Below are positions 43,468 through 51,453 of a stretch of 64,000 nucleotides of DNA, in pieces. Both the position numbers and the translations under genes were made by a program. The notes under the pieces were generated by a model. That model did not search any database. It saw only the letters and a list, made by a program, of their open reading frames with translations, and was not told the origin of the DNA. The DNA comes from Streptomyces sp. NBC_00154 (GTDB taxonomy: Bacteria > Actinomycetota > Actinomycetes > Streptomycetales > Streptomycetaceae): assembly GCF_026342835.1 (NCBI RefSeq), contig NZ_JAPEMI010000001.1, positions 1,308,501-1,372,500 of the forward strand, given 5' to 3'. Positions within the stretch are counted from its first letter, which is position 1. Every line of letters starts with the position of its first letter.

Positions 43468-43497
43468 GCGCCACCGCACCATAAGGTGCGGTGGCGC
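43468..43497 (+). promoter_or_regulatory. Intra-operon hairpin between cvnB2 and cvnC2
   Basis: GCGCCACCGCACC (43468-43480), ATAA loop, GGTGCGGTGGCGC (43485-43497): a perfect 13-bp stem without a T-run, 19 nt after cvnB2 and 40 nt before cvnC2. It may attenuate or stabilise the mRNA and set subunit ratio. Confidence 0.7.
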
Positions 43498-43537
43498 GGC
43501 CCCACTGGGATCGGGACCGGCAGTCGGAGGAGGAATT

Positions 43538-44197
43538 GTGGCAACACCCCCAGGCGGACACCAGTACGACGGTGGTCAGCAAGTACCGGGCGAGCACGGG
43601 GACAACCGTTACAACTTCCCTTCCACGCCCAGCAGACAGGGCTCGCAGCAACCTTATGAGCCGCAGCAGCCGTACCCGCGCCGGCAGACGCAGGACGGCG
43701 GGTGGCAGCAGGACGGCGGGTGGCAGCAGGATGGTGGGTGGCAGCAGCAGCAGCCGCAGCACCCTCAGCGCCCGCATCGGATCGAATCGCCCCAGCAGCC
43801 CCGCATTCAGACGGTGCAGCCGCGGCGGTCCGCCGAGCCCGCCGCTCCCGCGGCCCACAACCCGCTGGTCCGTCCGTACGCCATGACCGGCGGCCGGACC
43901 CGACCGCGATACCAGCTCGCCATTGAGGCGTTGGTCAGTACCACGGCCGATCCGTCGCGGCTGCAAGGGCAATTGCCCGAGCACCAGCGGATCTGCCGGC
44001 TGTGCTTCGAGATCAAGTCGGTTGCCGAGATCTCGGCGCTTCTCACGATCCCCCTCGGCGTTGCCCGGATCCTCGTAGCCGACCTGGCCGAGGCCGGACT
44101 CGTCGCTATCCATCAGCCCGGCGGCGACGAGTCCGCCGGTGGCCAGCCAGATGTGACACTGCTCGAAAGGGTGCTCAGTGGACTTCGCAAGCTCTAG
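43538..44197 (+). CDS. cvnC: Conservon DUF742 protein CvnC, second copy (extended)
   Basis: 219 residues from GTG 43538, chosen for the strong GGAGGAGGA 4 nt upstream. The N-terminal ~110 residues are a Gln/Pro/Gly-rich extension absent from copy 1, with three QDGGWQ units. The DUF742 core then follows (PLVRPYAMTGGRTRPRYQLA, LPEHQRICRLCFEIKSVAEI, TLLERVLSGLRKL). The last 20 nt overlap cvnD2. Confidence 0.93.
   Translation: MATPPGGHQYDGGQQVPGEHGDNRYNFPSTPSRQGSQQPYEPQQPYPRRQTQDGGWQQDGGWQQDGGWQQQQPQHPQRPHRIESPQQPRIQTVQPRRSAEPAAPAAHNPLVRPYAMTGGRTRPRYQLAIEALVSTTADPSRLQGQLPEHQRICRLCFEIKSVAEISALLTIPLGVARILVADLAEAGLVAIHQPGGDESAGGQPDVTLLERVLSGLRKL
43691..43744 (+). repeat. 18-nt tandem repeat (QDGGWQ) in cvnC2
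   Basis: Three units at 43691-43708, 43709-43726 and 43727-43744; the first two are identical and the third has two synonymous changes. They encode QDGGWQ three times in the disordered extension. Confidence 0.9.
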
Positions 44198-44759
44198 CGG
44201 CGGAGCAGCCCGCTCCACTACCTCCGCGAAGATCGTGGTGGCAGGGGGCTTCGGCGTGGGTAAGACCACGTTCGTCGGTGCCGTTTCGGAGATCAACCCG
44301 CTGCGCACCGAAGCCGTGATGACGTCCGCGTCGGCGGGCATCGACGATCTGACGCACACCGGGGACAAGACCACCACGACGGTGGCCATGGACTTCGGCC
44401 GTATCACCCTGGACCAGGACCTGATCCTGTACCTCTTCGGTACGCCCGGTCAGGACCGTTTCTGGTTCATGTGGGACGACCTGGTCCGCGGCGCCATCGG
44501 CGCCGTCGTCCTCGTCGACACCCGGCGTCTCGCCGACTGCTTCCCGGCCGTCGACTACTTCGAGAACAGCGGACTGCCGTTCGTCATCGCCCTCAACGGC
44601 TTCGACGGACACCAGCCGTACACCCCCGACGAGGTGCGCGAGGCCCTGCAGATCGGCCCCGACACCCCGATCCTGACCACGGACGCCCGCCACCGCGCGG
44701 ACGCCAAGAGCGCGCTCATCACGCTCGTGGAGCACGCGCTGATGGCGCGCCTGCGGTAG
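44178..44759 (+). CDS. cvnD: Conservon Ras-like GTPase CvnD, second copy
   Basis: 193 residues, same motifs as copy 1: GGFGVGKTT, GTPGQDRFWFMWDDL, ALNGFDG. Protein differs from copy 1 at only a handful of positions, mostly near the two ends. GTG start inside cvnC2; the 54 nt around the overlap are identical in both conservons. Confidence 0.93.
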   Translation: MDFASSSGGAARSTTSAKIVVAGGFGVGKTTFVGAVSEINPLRTEAVMTSASAGIDDLTHTGDKTTTTVAMDFGRITLDQDLILYLFGTPGQDRFWFMWDDLVRGAIGAVVLVDTRRLADCFPAVDYFENSGLPFVIALNGFDGHQPYTPDEVREALQIGPDTPILTTDARHRADAKSALITLVEHALMARLR

Positions 44760-44777
44760 GCTCCGGCAGCCGTACGA

Positions 44778-44813
44778 AGAGGCCCCGCACTCCCGAGGGA
44801 GTGCGGGGCCTCT
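44778..44813. terminator. Bidirectional terminator after second conservon
   Basis: AGAGGCCCCGCACTCCC (44778-44794) and GGGAGTGCGGGGCCTCT (44797-44813) form a perfect 17-bp stem between convergent cvnD2 and accE. Confidence 0.9.
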
Positions 44814-44844
44814 CGCGTGCTGCGGGCCGTCTGCTGGGCCGTTG

Positions 44845-45051
44845 TCAGCCCTGCCAGGAGTGCGGGGCGCGGAAGCCCGGGGTGCGCTCGAGGCGGCGCC
44901 AGCCGGCGTGGGTGCGGCCGCGGTGGGCCGGGGCGGCGGCGGGGGTGGCGGCTGCGCGGGCGAGCAGGACCGCGGTTATCGCGGCCAGCTCCTCGGGGTC
45001 GGCAAGACCCTTCTCGACGCGCAGCACGGACTCGGCAGGAGTAGTGCTCAT
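44845..45051 (-). CDS. accE: Acyl-CoA carboxylase epsilon subunit
   Basis: 68 residues from ATG 45051 (MSTTPAESVLRVEKGLADPE ... ELAAITAVLLARA). The VEKG..DPEELAA.TAVL motif and a C-terminal WRRLERTPGFRAPHSWQG region are typical of the small AccE/PccE subunit, which stabilises the alpha-beta carboxylase complex in actinomycetes. Follows accB after 63 nt on the same strand. Confidence 0.92.
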   Translation of the reverse strand: MSTTPAESVLRVEKGLADPEELAAITAVLLARAAATPAAAPAHRGRTHAGWRRLERTPGFRAPHSWQG

Positions 45052-45114
45052 GGATGTCTCTCCGTCTTCTCGGCAGTGCGTGGCGGGCTGTGCGGGGTGG
45101 TGCACCGGCCGCGG

Positions 45115-46698
45115 CTACTGCGGGGGGTTGCCGTGCTTACGGGACGGCAGATCGGCGTGCTTGGACCGGAGCATCGCGAGCGAGGCGATCAGCACCTCGC
45201 GCGTCTCGGCAGGGTCGATGACGTCGTCGACCAGTCCGCGCTCTGCGGCGTAGTACGGATGCATCAGTTCGGCCTTGTACTCCTTGACCATGCGGATCCG
45301 CATGGCCTCCGGGTCCTCGGCGTCGGCGATCTGCCGACGGAAGATGACGTTGGCGGCACCTTCGGCGCCCATGACGGCGATCTCGTTGGTGGGCCAGGCG
45401 TAGGTCAGGTCGGCACCGATGGACTGGCTGTCCATCACGATGTACGCACCGCCGTACGCCTTGCGCAGGATCAGCGAGATCCTCGGCACCGTGGCGTTGC
45501 AGTACGCGTAGAGCAGCTTCGCCCCGTGCCGGATGATTCCACCGTGCTCCTGATCGACGCCGGGCAGGAAGCCGGGTACGTCCAATAGAGTGATGATGGG
45601 AATGTTGAATGCATCACACATCTGGACGAAGCGGGCCGCCTTCTCGGACGCCTCGATGTCCAGGACCCCCGCCAGGGACTGCGGCTGGTTGGCGACGATG
45701 CCGACGACCTGACCGTCGAGCCGGGCCAGGGCGCAGATGATGTTGCGGGCCCAGCGCTCGTGGATCTCCAGGTAGTCGCCGTCGTCGACGAGCTCCTCGA
45801 TGACCTTGTGCATGTCGTACGGGCGGTTGCCGTCGGCGGGCACCAGGTCGAGCAGGACGTCGCCGCGCCGGTCGGCCGGGTCGTCGCTCGCCACGGTGGG
45901 CGGGTTCTCCCGGTTGTTCGACGGGAGCATCCCGATCAGGTAGCGGACCTCGGCGATGCAGGTCTCCTCGTCGTCGTACGCGAAGTGCGCGACGCCCGAG
46001 GTCTCGGCGTGCACATCGGCGCCGCCGAGGCCGTTCTGCGAGATCTCCTCGCCGGTGACCGCCTTCACGACGTCCGGTCCGGTGATGAACATCTGGGAGG
46101 TCTCGCGGACCATGAACACGAAGTCGGTGAGGGCGGGGCTGTAGGCCGCGCCGCCCGCGCACGGGCCGAGCATCACGCTGATCTGCGGGATGACGCCGGA
46201 GGCTCGGGTGTTGCGCTGGAAGATGCCGCCGTATCCGGCGAGCGCGCTGACACCCTCCTGGATCCGGGCCCCTGCGCCGTCGTTCAGCGAGACCAGCGGG
46301 GCACCCGCCGAGATCGCCATGTCCATGATCTTGTGGATCTTTGTGGCGTGGGCTTCACCCAGGGCGCCGCCGAAGATCCGGAAGTCGTGCGCGTAGACGA
46401 AGACCGTACGGCCTTCGACCGTGCCCCAGCCGGTGATGACACCGTCGGTGTACGGCTTCTTCTCCTCCAGGCCGAATCCGGTCGCCCGGTGCCGGCGCAG
46501 CTGCTCGACCTCCTTGAACGAATCCGGGTCCAGGAGCAGCTCGATGCGCTCACGGGCCGTCAGCTTGCCCTTGGCGTGCTGCGCCTCGGTCGCCCGGTCA
46601 CTCGGTCCGCGCCGCGCCTGCTCACGCAGTGCCAGCAGTTCGGCCACCCGGCCACGGGTGTCTGTCGGCTCGCCCGGGGTTTCGTCCACAACGGTCAT
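45115..46698 (-). CDS. accB: Acyl-CoA carboxylase beta (carboxyltransferase) subunit
   Basis: 527 residues, standard for the 12S/AccD5-like family. N-terminal half: KLTARERIELLLDPDSFKEV, YAHDFRIFGGALGEAH, GPCAGGAAYSPALTDFVFMV. C-terminal half: QSLAGVLDIEASEKAARFVQ, LDVPGFLPGVDQEHGGIIRH, YGGAYIVMDSQSIGADLTYA. Carboxylates acetyl- and/or propionyl-CoA with a biotinylated AccA; preference cannot be told here. The adjacency to accE matches the AccB-AccE pair of S. coelicolor, feeding malonyl-CoA to fatty acids and polyketides. Confidence 0.94.
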   Translation of the reverse strand: MTVVDETPGEPTDTRGRVAELLALREQARRGPSDRATEAQHAKGKLTARERIELLLDPDSFKEVEQLRRHRATGFGLEEKKPYTDGVITGWGTVEGRTVFVYAHDFRIFGGALGEAHATKIHKIMDMAISAGAPLVSLNDGAGARIQEGVSALAGYGGIFQRNTRASGVIPQISVMLGPCAGGAAYSPALTDFVFMVRETSQMFITGPDVVKAVTGEEISQNGLGGADVHAETSGVAHFAYDDEETCIAEVRYLIGMLPSNNRENPPTVASDDPADRRGDVLLDLVPADGNRPYDMHKVIEELVDDGDYLEIHERWARNIICALARLDGQVVGIVANQPQSLAGVLDIEASEKAARFVQMCDAFNIPIITLLDVPGFLPGVDQEHGGIIRHGAKLLYAYCNATVPRISLILRKAYGGAYIVMDSQSIGADLTYAWPTNEIAVMGAEGAANVIFRRQIADAEDPEAMRIRMVKEYKAELMHPYYAAERGLVDDVIDPAETREVLIASLAMLRSKHADLPSRKHGNPPQ

Positions 46699-47231
46699 GT
46701 ATCGACCCTACGAAGCCGACCAAGAGAAACCTGCCGTCGACTCTGCACAGTCTCCCGACCCGTTTCCTGGTGGAGCCGGACAGAACCCTTGCGCCATGCA
46801 GGCGAACCACCAGCCCGGGACCGTCCCCGTTTGTACAGGCTCCACAAAGTCTCACTGTGGCGTACTGCACACACCGGTGAGTCCCGGGCATCCCTCGCCT
46901 GTGCGTCCTGCGCCTTCCGGGAGTCCTCCGGACGGTCCACGACCGGTTCGCCCGAGTGGGTGATGGTCAGCCGCACGGCCTCGCGAAAGGCGTCCCGCAC
47001 GGCTGCGGGCACGACGTCCGCGGCGTCCGGACGGAGCGGGAACCGACGGAGGTGGAACGAGCCGCTGATCCGCTTCTCCCACCGCACCGCCCTTGGCGGG
47101 CACGGCGGAGTCCGGTGAGAATACCCCGGCCTTGCGGCCCCACCCCTTCCGCACGTCCTCGCGGACGCGCTCCTGGGAAGGGGTGGGGCCGGGATCGGCC
47201 CCACCCCTCTCACTGCTCACTGCCGGCTCAT
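46699..47231. other. Intergenic region with a possible coding remnant
   Basis: 533 bases upstream of accB and downstream of the GH101 gene. On the minus strand roughly 46905-47100 reads with strong GC-rich third positions (KRISGSFHLRRFPLRPDAAD and AVRDAFREAVRLTITHSGEP) but has no good start, RBS or family match; it may be a decayed gene or chance. The left part should hold the accB promoter. Hairpins occupy 47136-47208. Confidence 0.4.
47136..47208 (-). terminator. Three-arm alternative hairpin after the GH101 gene
   Basis: GGCCCCACCCCTTCC (47136-47150) pairs with GGAAGGGGTGGGGCC (47176-47190). The latter also pairs with GGCCCCACCCCT (47197-47208) through AGGGGTGGGGCC and a 6-nt loop. The closer pair lies 23 nt past the GH101 stop and should be the terminator; the alternative pair excludes it. 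Confidence 0.7.
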
Positions 47232-50200
47232 TCAGCTTCCGCAGTGGAACCGTGCGTTGCCCCAGTCCGCGTGGTCGTTGCCGTTGCCGTCGCCGCCGTC
47301 CGCGACGACCAGCTCGACGTACTTCGCGCCGGTGACGTCCGCCGTGAGTGACCAGGCCGTGTCGGCCGCCTTGAGGACCGGCGACTTCACCTTCTCCGTA
47401 CCGTCGGCCCTGACGCCGAACTGCACACTGCCCGCGGTCTTCTGCACATCGTCCACGCCCACCTCGGCGGTGAACGACGTGCACCTGCCGCCCAGGTAGT
47501 AGCGGATGTTCGCCGGGGCGTGGCTACCGAGCCCCTTGGCGTAGACGGTGCCACCGATCGTCAGCGGTGTGCCGTCGCCGGCGCCCGTCTCACCGTTGGA
47601 GAGGTCGCGCTCGACCGGTCCCCAGCCGTTGCTCGACGCCGTCCAGTCCAGGTCGCTGGCCCAGCTGTCCGTGGTGGGCGGCGGCGGCAGGGTCCGTACG
47701 GACGTCTGCGCACCGAGGGTCCGCTCCGCCCCGCCGACCGTGTACGACGCCTCGGCGCTCAGGCTGTACGTCCGGTACTCGGCGTCCACCGGCGGGGTGA
47801 CATGCCAGCTGCCGGTGACCTTGGCGCCCGCCGCCACGGAGTCGAAGGTGACGGCACCCACGGGCTCCGCCTTCCAGCCGTCGGGGACGGTGAGGCCGAC
47901 CGACACGTCGGTCGCAGCCGTCGCCTCGTAATTGGTGAAGCTCGCCTTGACGACGTTGGCCGTGCCCGGCTCCAGGGTCTCGGCGGCCGGGTCGACGCTG
48001 AGCGTGCCGCAGGCGGCCAGCTCACCGGCGGGGGCCGGACCGAGGTCGGTCACGGTGAACCCGTCGAGGACGAAGTCGGCGCCCTCGGGTGCGTCGTCGC
48101 GCTTGCGGAGCCCGGTCCAGGTGTCGCCGCAGCCCGCCGTGACGGTCTCGGAGTAGTGCCCGGTGGTGCGCTGCTGACCGATCGCGGTGGTCCGGGTCTC
48201 GACCGAGTCGGGGTTGCCGTCGGCCGTGATCCGGTCGTAGCCGTCGACCCACTCATAGGCGCCGGCGTGGCTGGACCGGTAGTCGTACTCGATCTTGTAC
48301 CGGTGACCGTCGGCCATCGGCACCGTCCAGGGCGCCGTCCGGTAGACGAGTCCGCTGTTCTCCTCGTGGGCCTTGAGGGACTCCTTGCCGCCGATCACGT
48401 CGTCGACGAGCTTCCCGTTCCAGCCGGCCTGGGTGTAGGGGGCGTGCAGCTGGGAGATGACGGTCCGGGGGTCGGTGGAGCCGCCCGCATCGCCCTTGAG
48501 GAAGGGGCCCCAGCCCTGGTCGACGTCCTCGAAGTCCTCGTACACGACGGTGTTCTTCTTGGTCGCCGGGGCGTTGGCGACGATCCGTACGTCATCGGCC
48601 CGCACCGTCGCGGCGCTGCCCCTGGCCGCTTCGATACGGAACGTGGTGCGGCCGTCCGCGGGGGCGGTGAAGTTCACCTTGGCCCGCTGGAAGTACGTAC
48701 CGTGCCAGTCCGAAGCGGCGACGTAGTCCTCGGCCGTGGAGCGGTCCACGGCGACGGACCTGCCGCCGATCGAGAGCCTCGTGTGCCGGGTCTTTCCGCG
48801 CTGGACCTCGATCAGCGCGGAGGCGGTGTAACGCGCGCCGGGCTTGAGGCCGGAGATGCGCTGTGCGACGGCGGCCGGGCCGTCGCCGGAGAGCTTCGCG
48901 CTGTTGCGGCCCTGGTCGTCGGTGTCACGGGCGACGGTGCCGGTCTTCGACCAGTCGTCGAGCCCGTTGTCGTTGAAGCCCGGGTCGTCGACCGCACTGC
49001 CCTCGCCCCACTCCGGGTCGGCGGCGGCGGGTGCGTGGTCCGGGTAGAGGACGTACGGCTGTCCGGCGGTGGCCGTCAGCGTGATCTTCCCGTCGACGGG
49101 CCGGATCGTACCGGCCTTGACCCGGCCGTTGTCGGTGAGCTTGTAGACGGTGTACGCGCCCGTGGAAGGCACCGACCAGCTGCTCGTACCACCGGACTTG
49201 CTGTAGTGGTACAGCTTCTTGCCGCCGTCCCACGGCAGCAGGTAGTCGGTGCCGCTGAGCACCTTGCGGCCGTGGTCGTAGAAGGTCCGCCTGCCGTCCT
49301 CGACCGTGCCCCGGACACCGCCGGTGAGGGTGATGTCGTTGCCGTCCCAGCGGGTGATCTTCTGCTGCTGGAGGTACTTGGCGGGCAGGTTGCGCTGCCA
49401 GATGTTGTCGTAGAAGGCGTTCCAGTCGGTCTCGCCGGTCCAGCCCTCGAACTCGTCGATGGCGGTCTGGCCGAGGACCGGGTCGTTGTTCCAGACGTCC
49501 TTCTCGCTGTTGCGAATGAACCGGATGATCTGCGAGTTGAGGCCCTTGTTGGTGGCGCCGCCGTAGTCGAGGTCATTGGCCCAGTGCGACCAGAGCGAGC
49601 CGCGCTCGAACTTGTCGGCCCACTCGGTGGCGACGTTCCAGCCCTGCTTCTGCACGGACTGCAGGGTCTTGTCGGCGATCCAGCCGTGCGTGTAGTAGAC
49701 GTCGATGTAGAGCAGACTGAGGTTGGGGTCGGTCTCGTCGCGCAGCTGCTGGAAACGGCGGGCCAGGTTGCCGCTGTTGATGTCGTTCCGCTGGTCGATG
49801 TAGTAGCTCTGGCCGAGCCAGTTCCAGCCGGGCTTCGTCTTGTCGACGAGCTTCTCGTCGAAGGCGTGGGCGTCCGCGTACGCCTCGGTGGCGTTGACGT
49901 GGACGCCGAAGGTGGCACCCCACTTCTTGCCGTCCTTCAGCAGCGCGTTGAGGTCCTTCAGCCCGCCGGCGCGCTTGTTGTAGTTGCCGCCGTAGTCGGG
50001 GTGGGCGGAGTCGTGGCCCTCGGAGGCGTACCCCTTGAGCAGCGCCAGCTGACCGAGGCCGTCGGTGGCGAGCGAGACCCGCTTGACGTCGTCGAGGGTG
50101 CGCAGGAACGGGTGGGTGGCCTGGCTCGCGAAGTTGAACGGGATGTGGGTGATCACCCGGTTCGCGGTGTCGTCGCTGCCGGGCGCGGTGACGCCGATGG

Positions 50201-51104
50201 TGCGGAACGCGACGGCGCCGTCCTGCCAGTCGACGGCCTTGTCCCCGTTGGCGTCGGGGGTGACGACGACCTTGGCCCAGGGCAGGTTCGCGCCGCTCTC
50301 CGGCTTCGGTGCGCCGGAGCCGCGGTAGGTCCACTGCCCGGACCAGATGCCGACCCGGACGGTGCCGTCGTCGGCCTTGCGGGCCTGGTGCCAGAACCGG
50401 GCGTCATCGCCCCCGGTGGCGCCGGACGGCTTGTCGTACGAGGAGTTGGACTCGACGGCCGCAGCGAGCGAGCCGGTGTTGACGATCGCGTACGAGGCGC
50501 CGACCGGCGCCTTGTCGGCGGCGGTGTCCGCGGTGACCCGGGCGAAGACGTCGGCGGTCTTCGTCGAGTCCGGGTCGAGGCGGGTGAACGCGGTGGCGGC
50601 GCCGGTGTCCGTGGAGCCGACGGACACCAGGTCGTGGCCGGGGATGTCGATGGTGCCGACCCGGAACGCCTCGGTGTCGCGGACGGCCGTCACCTTGAAG
50701 GTGGTGGTGCGTCCGGAGACCGAGAGCGAGGCGTCGATCTCCACGCCGGGCAGGTCGGGGAAGGTGAGCGTGTACCGCGCGGTCGTGGCGGTGACCTCGG
50801 GCGCACCCTTCGGCTGCACCTGGTGCGCGGCACCGTTGAGGGTGACGGCGGTCACCGGCTGTGTACTGCCGAGCAGTTGGTTGCCGCTGTCCCGGTCGGT
50901 GTACGACAGGACACGCGGGAAGTCGTCGGCGACAGCGACCGAGAGCTGCGGGGATCCGATGACGGCGGCATCCGCGGGGACGGCCGTGACGGCTGCGGCG
51001 GGGAGCGGGGTGGCGGCTGCGGCGGGGAGTGCGGTCCCCACGAGCGCCAGGACGGCGGCTGAGGCGGCGGCGACAGCGCCCGCCGAAGTGAATCTTCGCG
51101 ACAT
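47232..51104 (-). CDS. Secreted endo-alpha-N-acetylgalactosaminidase (GH101) with NPCBM
   Basis: 1290 residues from ATG 51104. Signal peptide (SRRFTSAGAVAAASAAVLAL, cleavage about 31). GH101 core with the probable nucleophile Asp in LLYIDVYYTHGW (about 467) and acid/base Glu in NVATEWADKFERG (about 493). Galactose-binding-like modules follow (YTASALIEVQRGKTRHTRLS region), then an NEW3-like beta domain (FTNYEATAATDVSVGL). The last ~130 residues are an NPCBM module (SDLDWTASSNGWGPVERDLS, AKGLGSHAPANIRYYLGG). The family releases Gal-beta-1,3-GalNAc from mucin-type O-glycans. Confidence 0.88.
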   Translation of the reverse strand: MSRRFTSAGAVAAASAAVLALVGTALPAAAATPLPAAAVTAVPADAAVIGSPQLSVAVADDFPRVLSYTDRDSGNQLLGSTQPVTAVTLNGAAHQVQPKGAPEVTATTARYTLTFPDLPGVEIDASLSVSGRTTTFKVTAVRDTEAFRVGTIDIPGHDLVSVGSTDTGAATAFTRLDPDSTKTADVFARVTADTAADKAPVGASYAIVNTGSLAAAVESNSSYDKPSGATGGDDARFWHQARKADDGTVRVGIWSGQWTYRGSGAPKPESGANLPWAKVVVTPDANGDKAVDWQDGAVAFRTIGVTAPGSDDTANRVITHIPFNFASQATHPFLRTLDDVKRVSLATDGLGQLALLKGYASEGHDSAHPDYGGNYNKRAGGLKDLNALLKDGKKWGATFGVHVNATEAYADAHAFDEKLVDKTKPGWNWLGQSYYIDQRNDINSGNLARRFQQLRDETDPNLSLLYIDVYYTHGWIADKTLQSVQKQGWNVATEWADKFERGSLWSHWANDLDYGGATNKGLNSQIIRFIRNSEKDVWNNDPVLGQTAIDEFEGWTGETDWNAFYDNIWQRNLPAKYLQQQKITRWDGNDITLTGGVRGTVEDGRRTFYDHGRKVLSGTDYLLPWDGGKKLYHYSKSGGTSSWSVPSTGAYTVYKLTDNGRVKAGTIRPVDGKITLTATAGQPYVLYPDHAPAAADPEWGEGSAVDDPGFNDNGLDDWSKTGTVARDTDDQGRNSAKLSGDGPAAVAQRISGLKPGARYTASALIEVQRGKTRHTRLSIGGRSVAVDRSTAEDYVAASDWHGTYFQRAKVNFTAPADGRTTFRIEAARGSAATVRADDVRIVANAPATKKNTVVYEDFEDVDQGWGPFLKGDAGGSTDPRTVISQLHAPYTQAGWNGKLVDDVIGGKESLKAHEENSGLVYRTAPWTVPMADGHRYKIEYDYRSSHAGAYEWVDGYDRITADGNPDSVETRTTAIGQQRTTGHYSETVTAGCGDTWTGLRKRDDAPEGADFVLDGFTVTDLGPAPAGELAACGTLSVDPAAETLEPGTANVVKASFTNYEATAATDVSVGLTVPDGWKAEPVGAVTFDSVAAGAKVTGSWHVTPPVDAEYRTYSLSAEASYTVGGAERTLGAQTSVRTLPPPPTTDSWASDLDWTASSNGWGPVERDLSNGETGAGDGTPLTIGGTVYAKGLGSHAPANIRYYLGGRCTSFTAEVGVDDVQKTAGSVQFGVRADGTEKVKSPVLKAADTAWSLTADVTGAKYVELVVADGGDGNGNDHADWGNARFHCGS

Positions 51105-51453
51105 GTGCCCTGAGTAGTCCCCATGTCGGGACACCGTCAACGACGTGGGACCTCGATGTGCGTGCCAGTCCAACAACCGCGTTGCGTAAGTCCAAGTGGC
51201 CGGTGGGCGGGCCGAGGCGGGTGCGGTGTTCACTTCCTGACCGCACAGTCAGGACCCGCCTCGCAGTCGCCCGCCAATTACCGTTCCCACTCGACGAGTT
51301 GTGAAGAATTCTCTTTCTTGAGAGCGCTCTCAGTCACAACCCTTGACGCTCATGGCGGCCGTCGCAAGAGTGGTGCGCACCGCGGACGCCCCTTGTTCCG
51401 AATCCCCGCACGATCGCTCCCGTCCGCGGCCCCCACACCTCAGGAGTCCCCCC
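51105..51453. promoter_or_regulatory. Divergent control region with LacI-type operator
   Basis: 349 bases between the GH101 and GH64 genes. TGAGAGCGCTCTCA (51319-51332) is a perfect 14-bp palindrome of LacI-family type, differing from the CebR box (TGGGAGCGCTCCCA) by two symmetric bases. Just downstream, TTGACG (51343-51348), 17 nt and AAGAGT (51366-51371) form a GH64 promoter; the operator ends 10 bp upstream of its -35. The GH101 side contains TTGACG on the minus strand without a convincing -10. Confidence 0.7.

Noticed and set aside
47520..51062. 1180-codon plus-strand open frame opposite the GH101 gene
   Set aside because: Val/Gly/Arg-rich shadow; the minus strand has signal peptide, catalytic residues and NPCBM. 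The similar 59762-62926 frame opposite the GH3 gene is rejected for the same reason.
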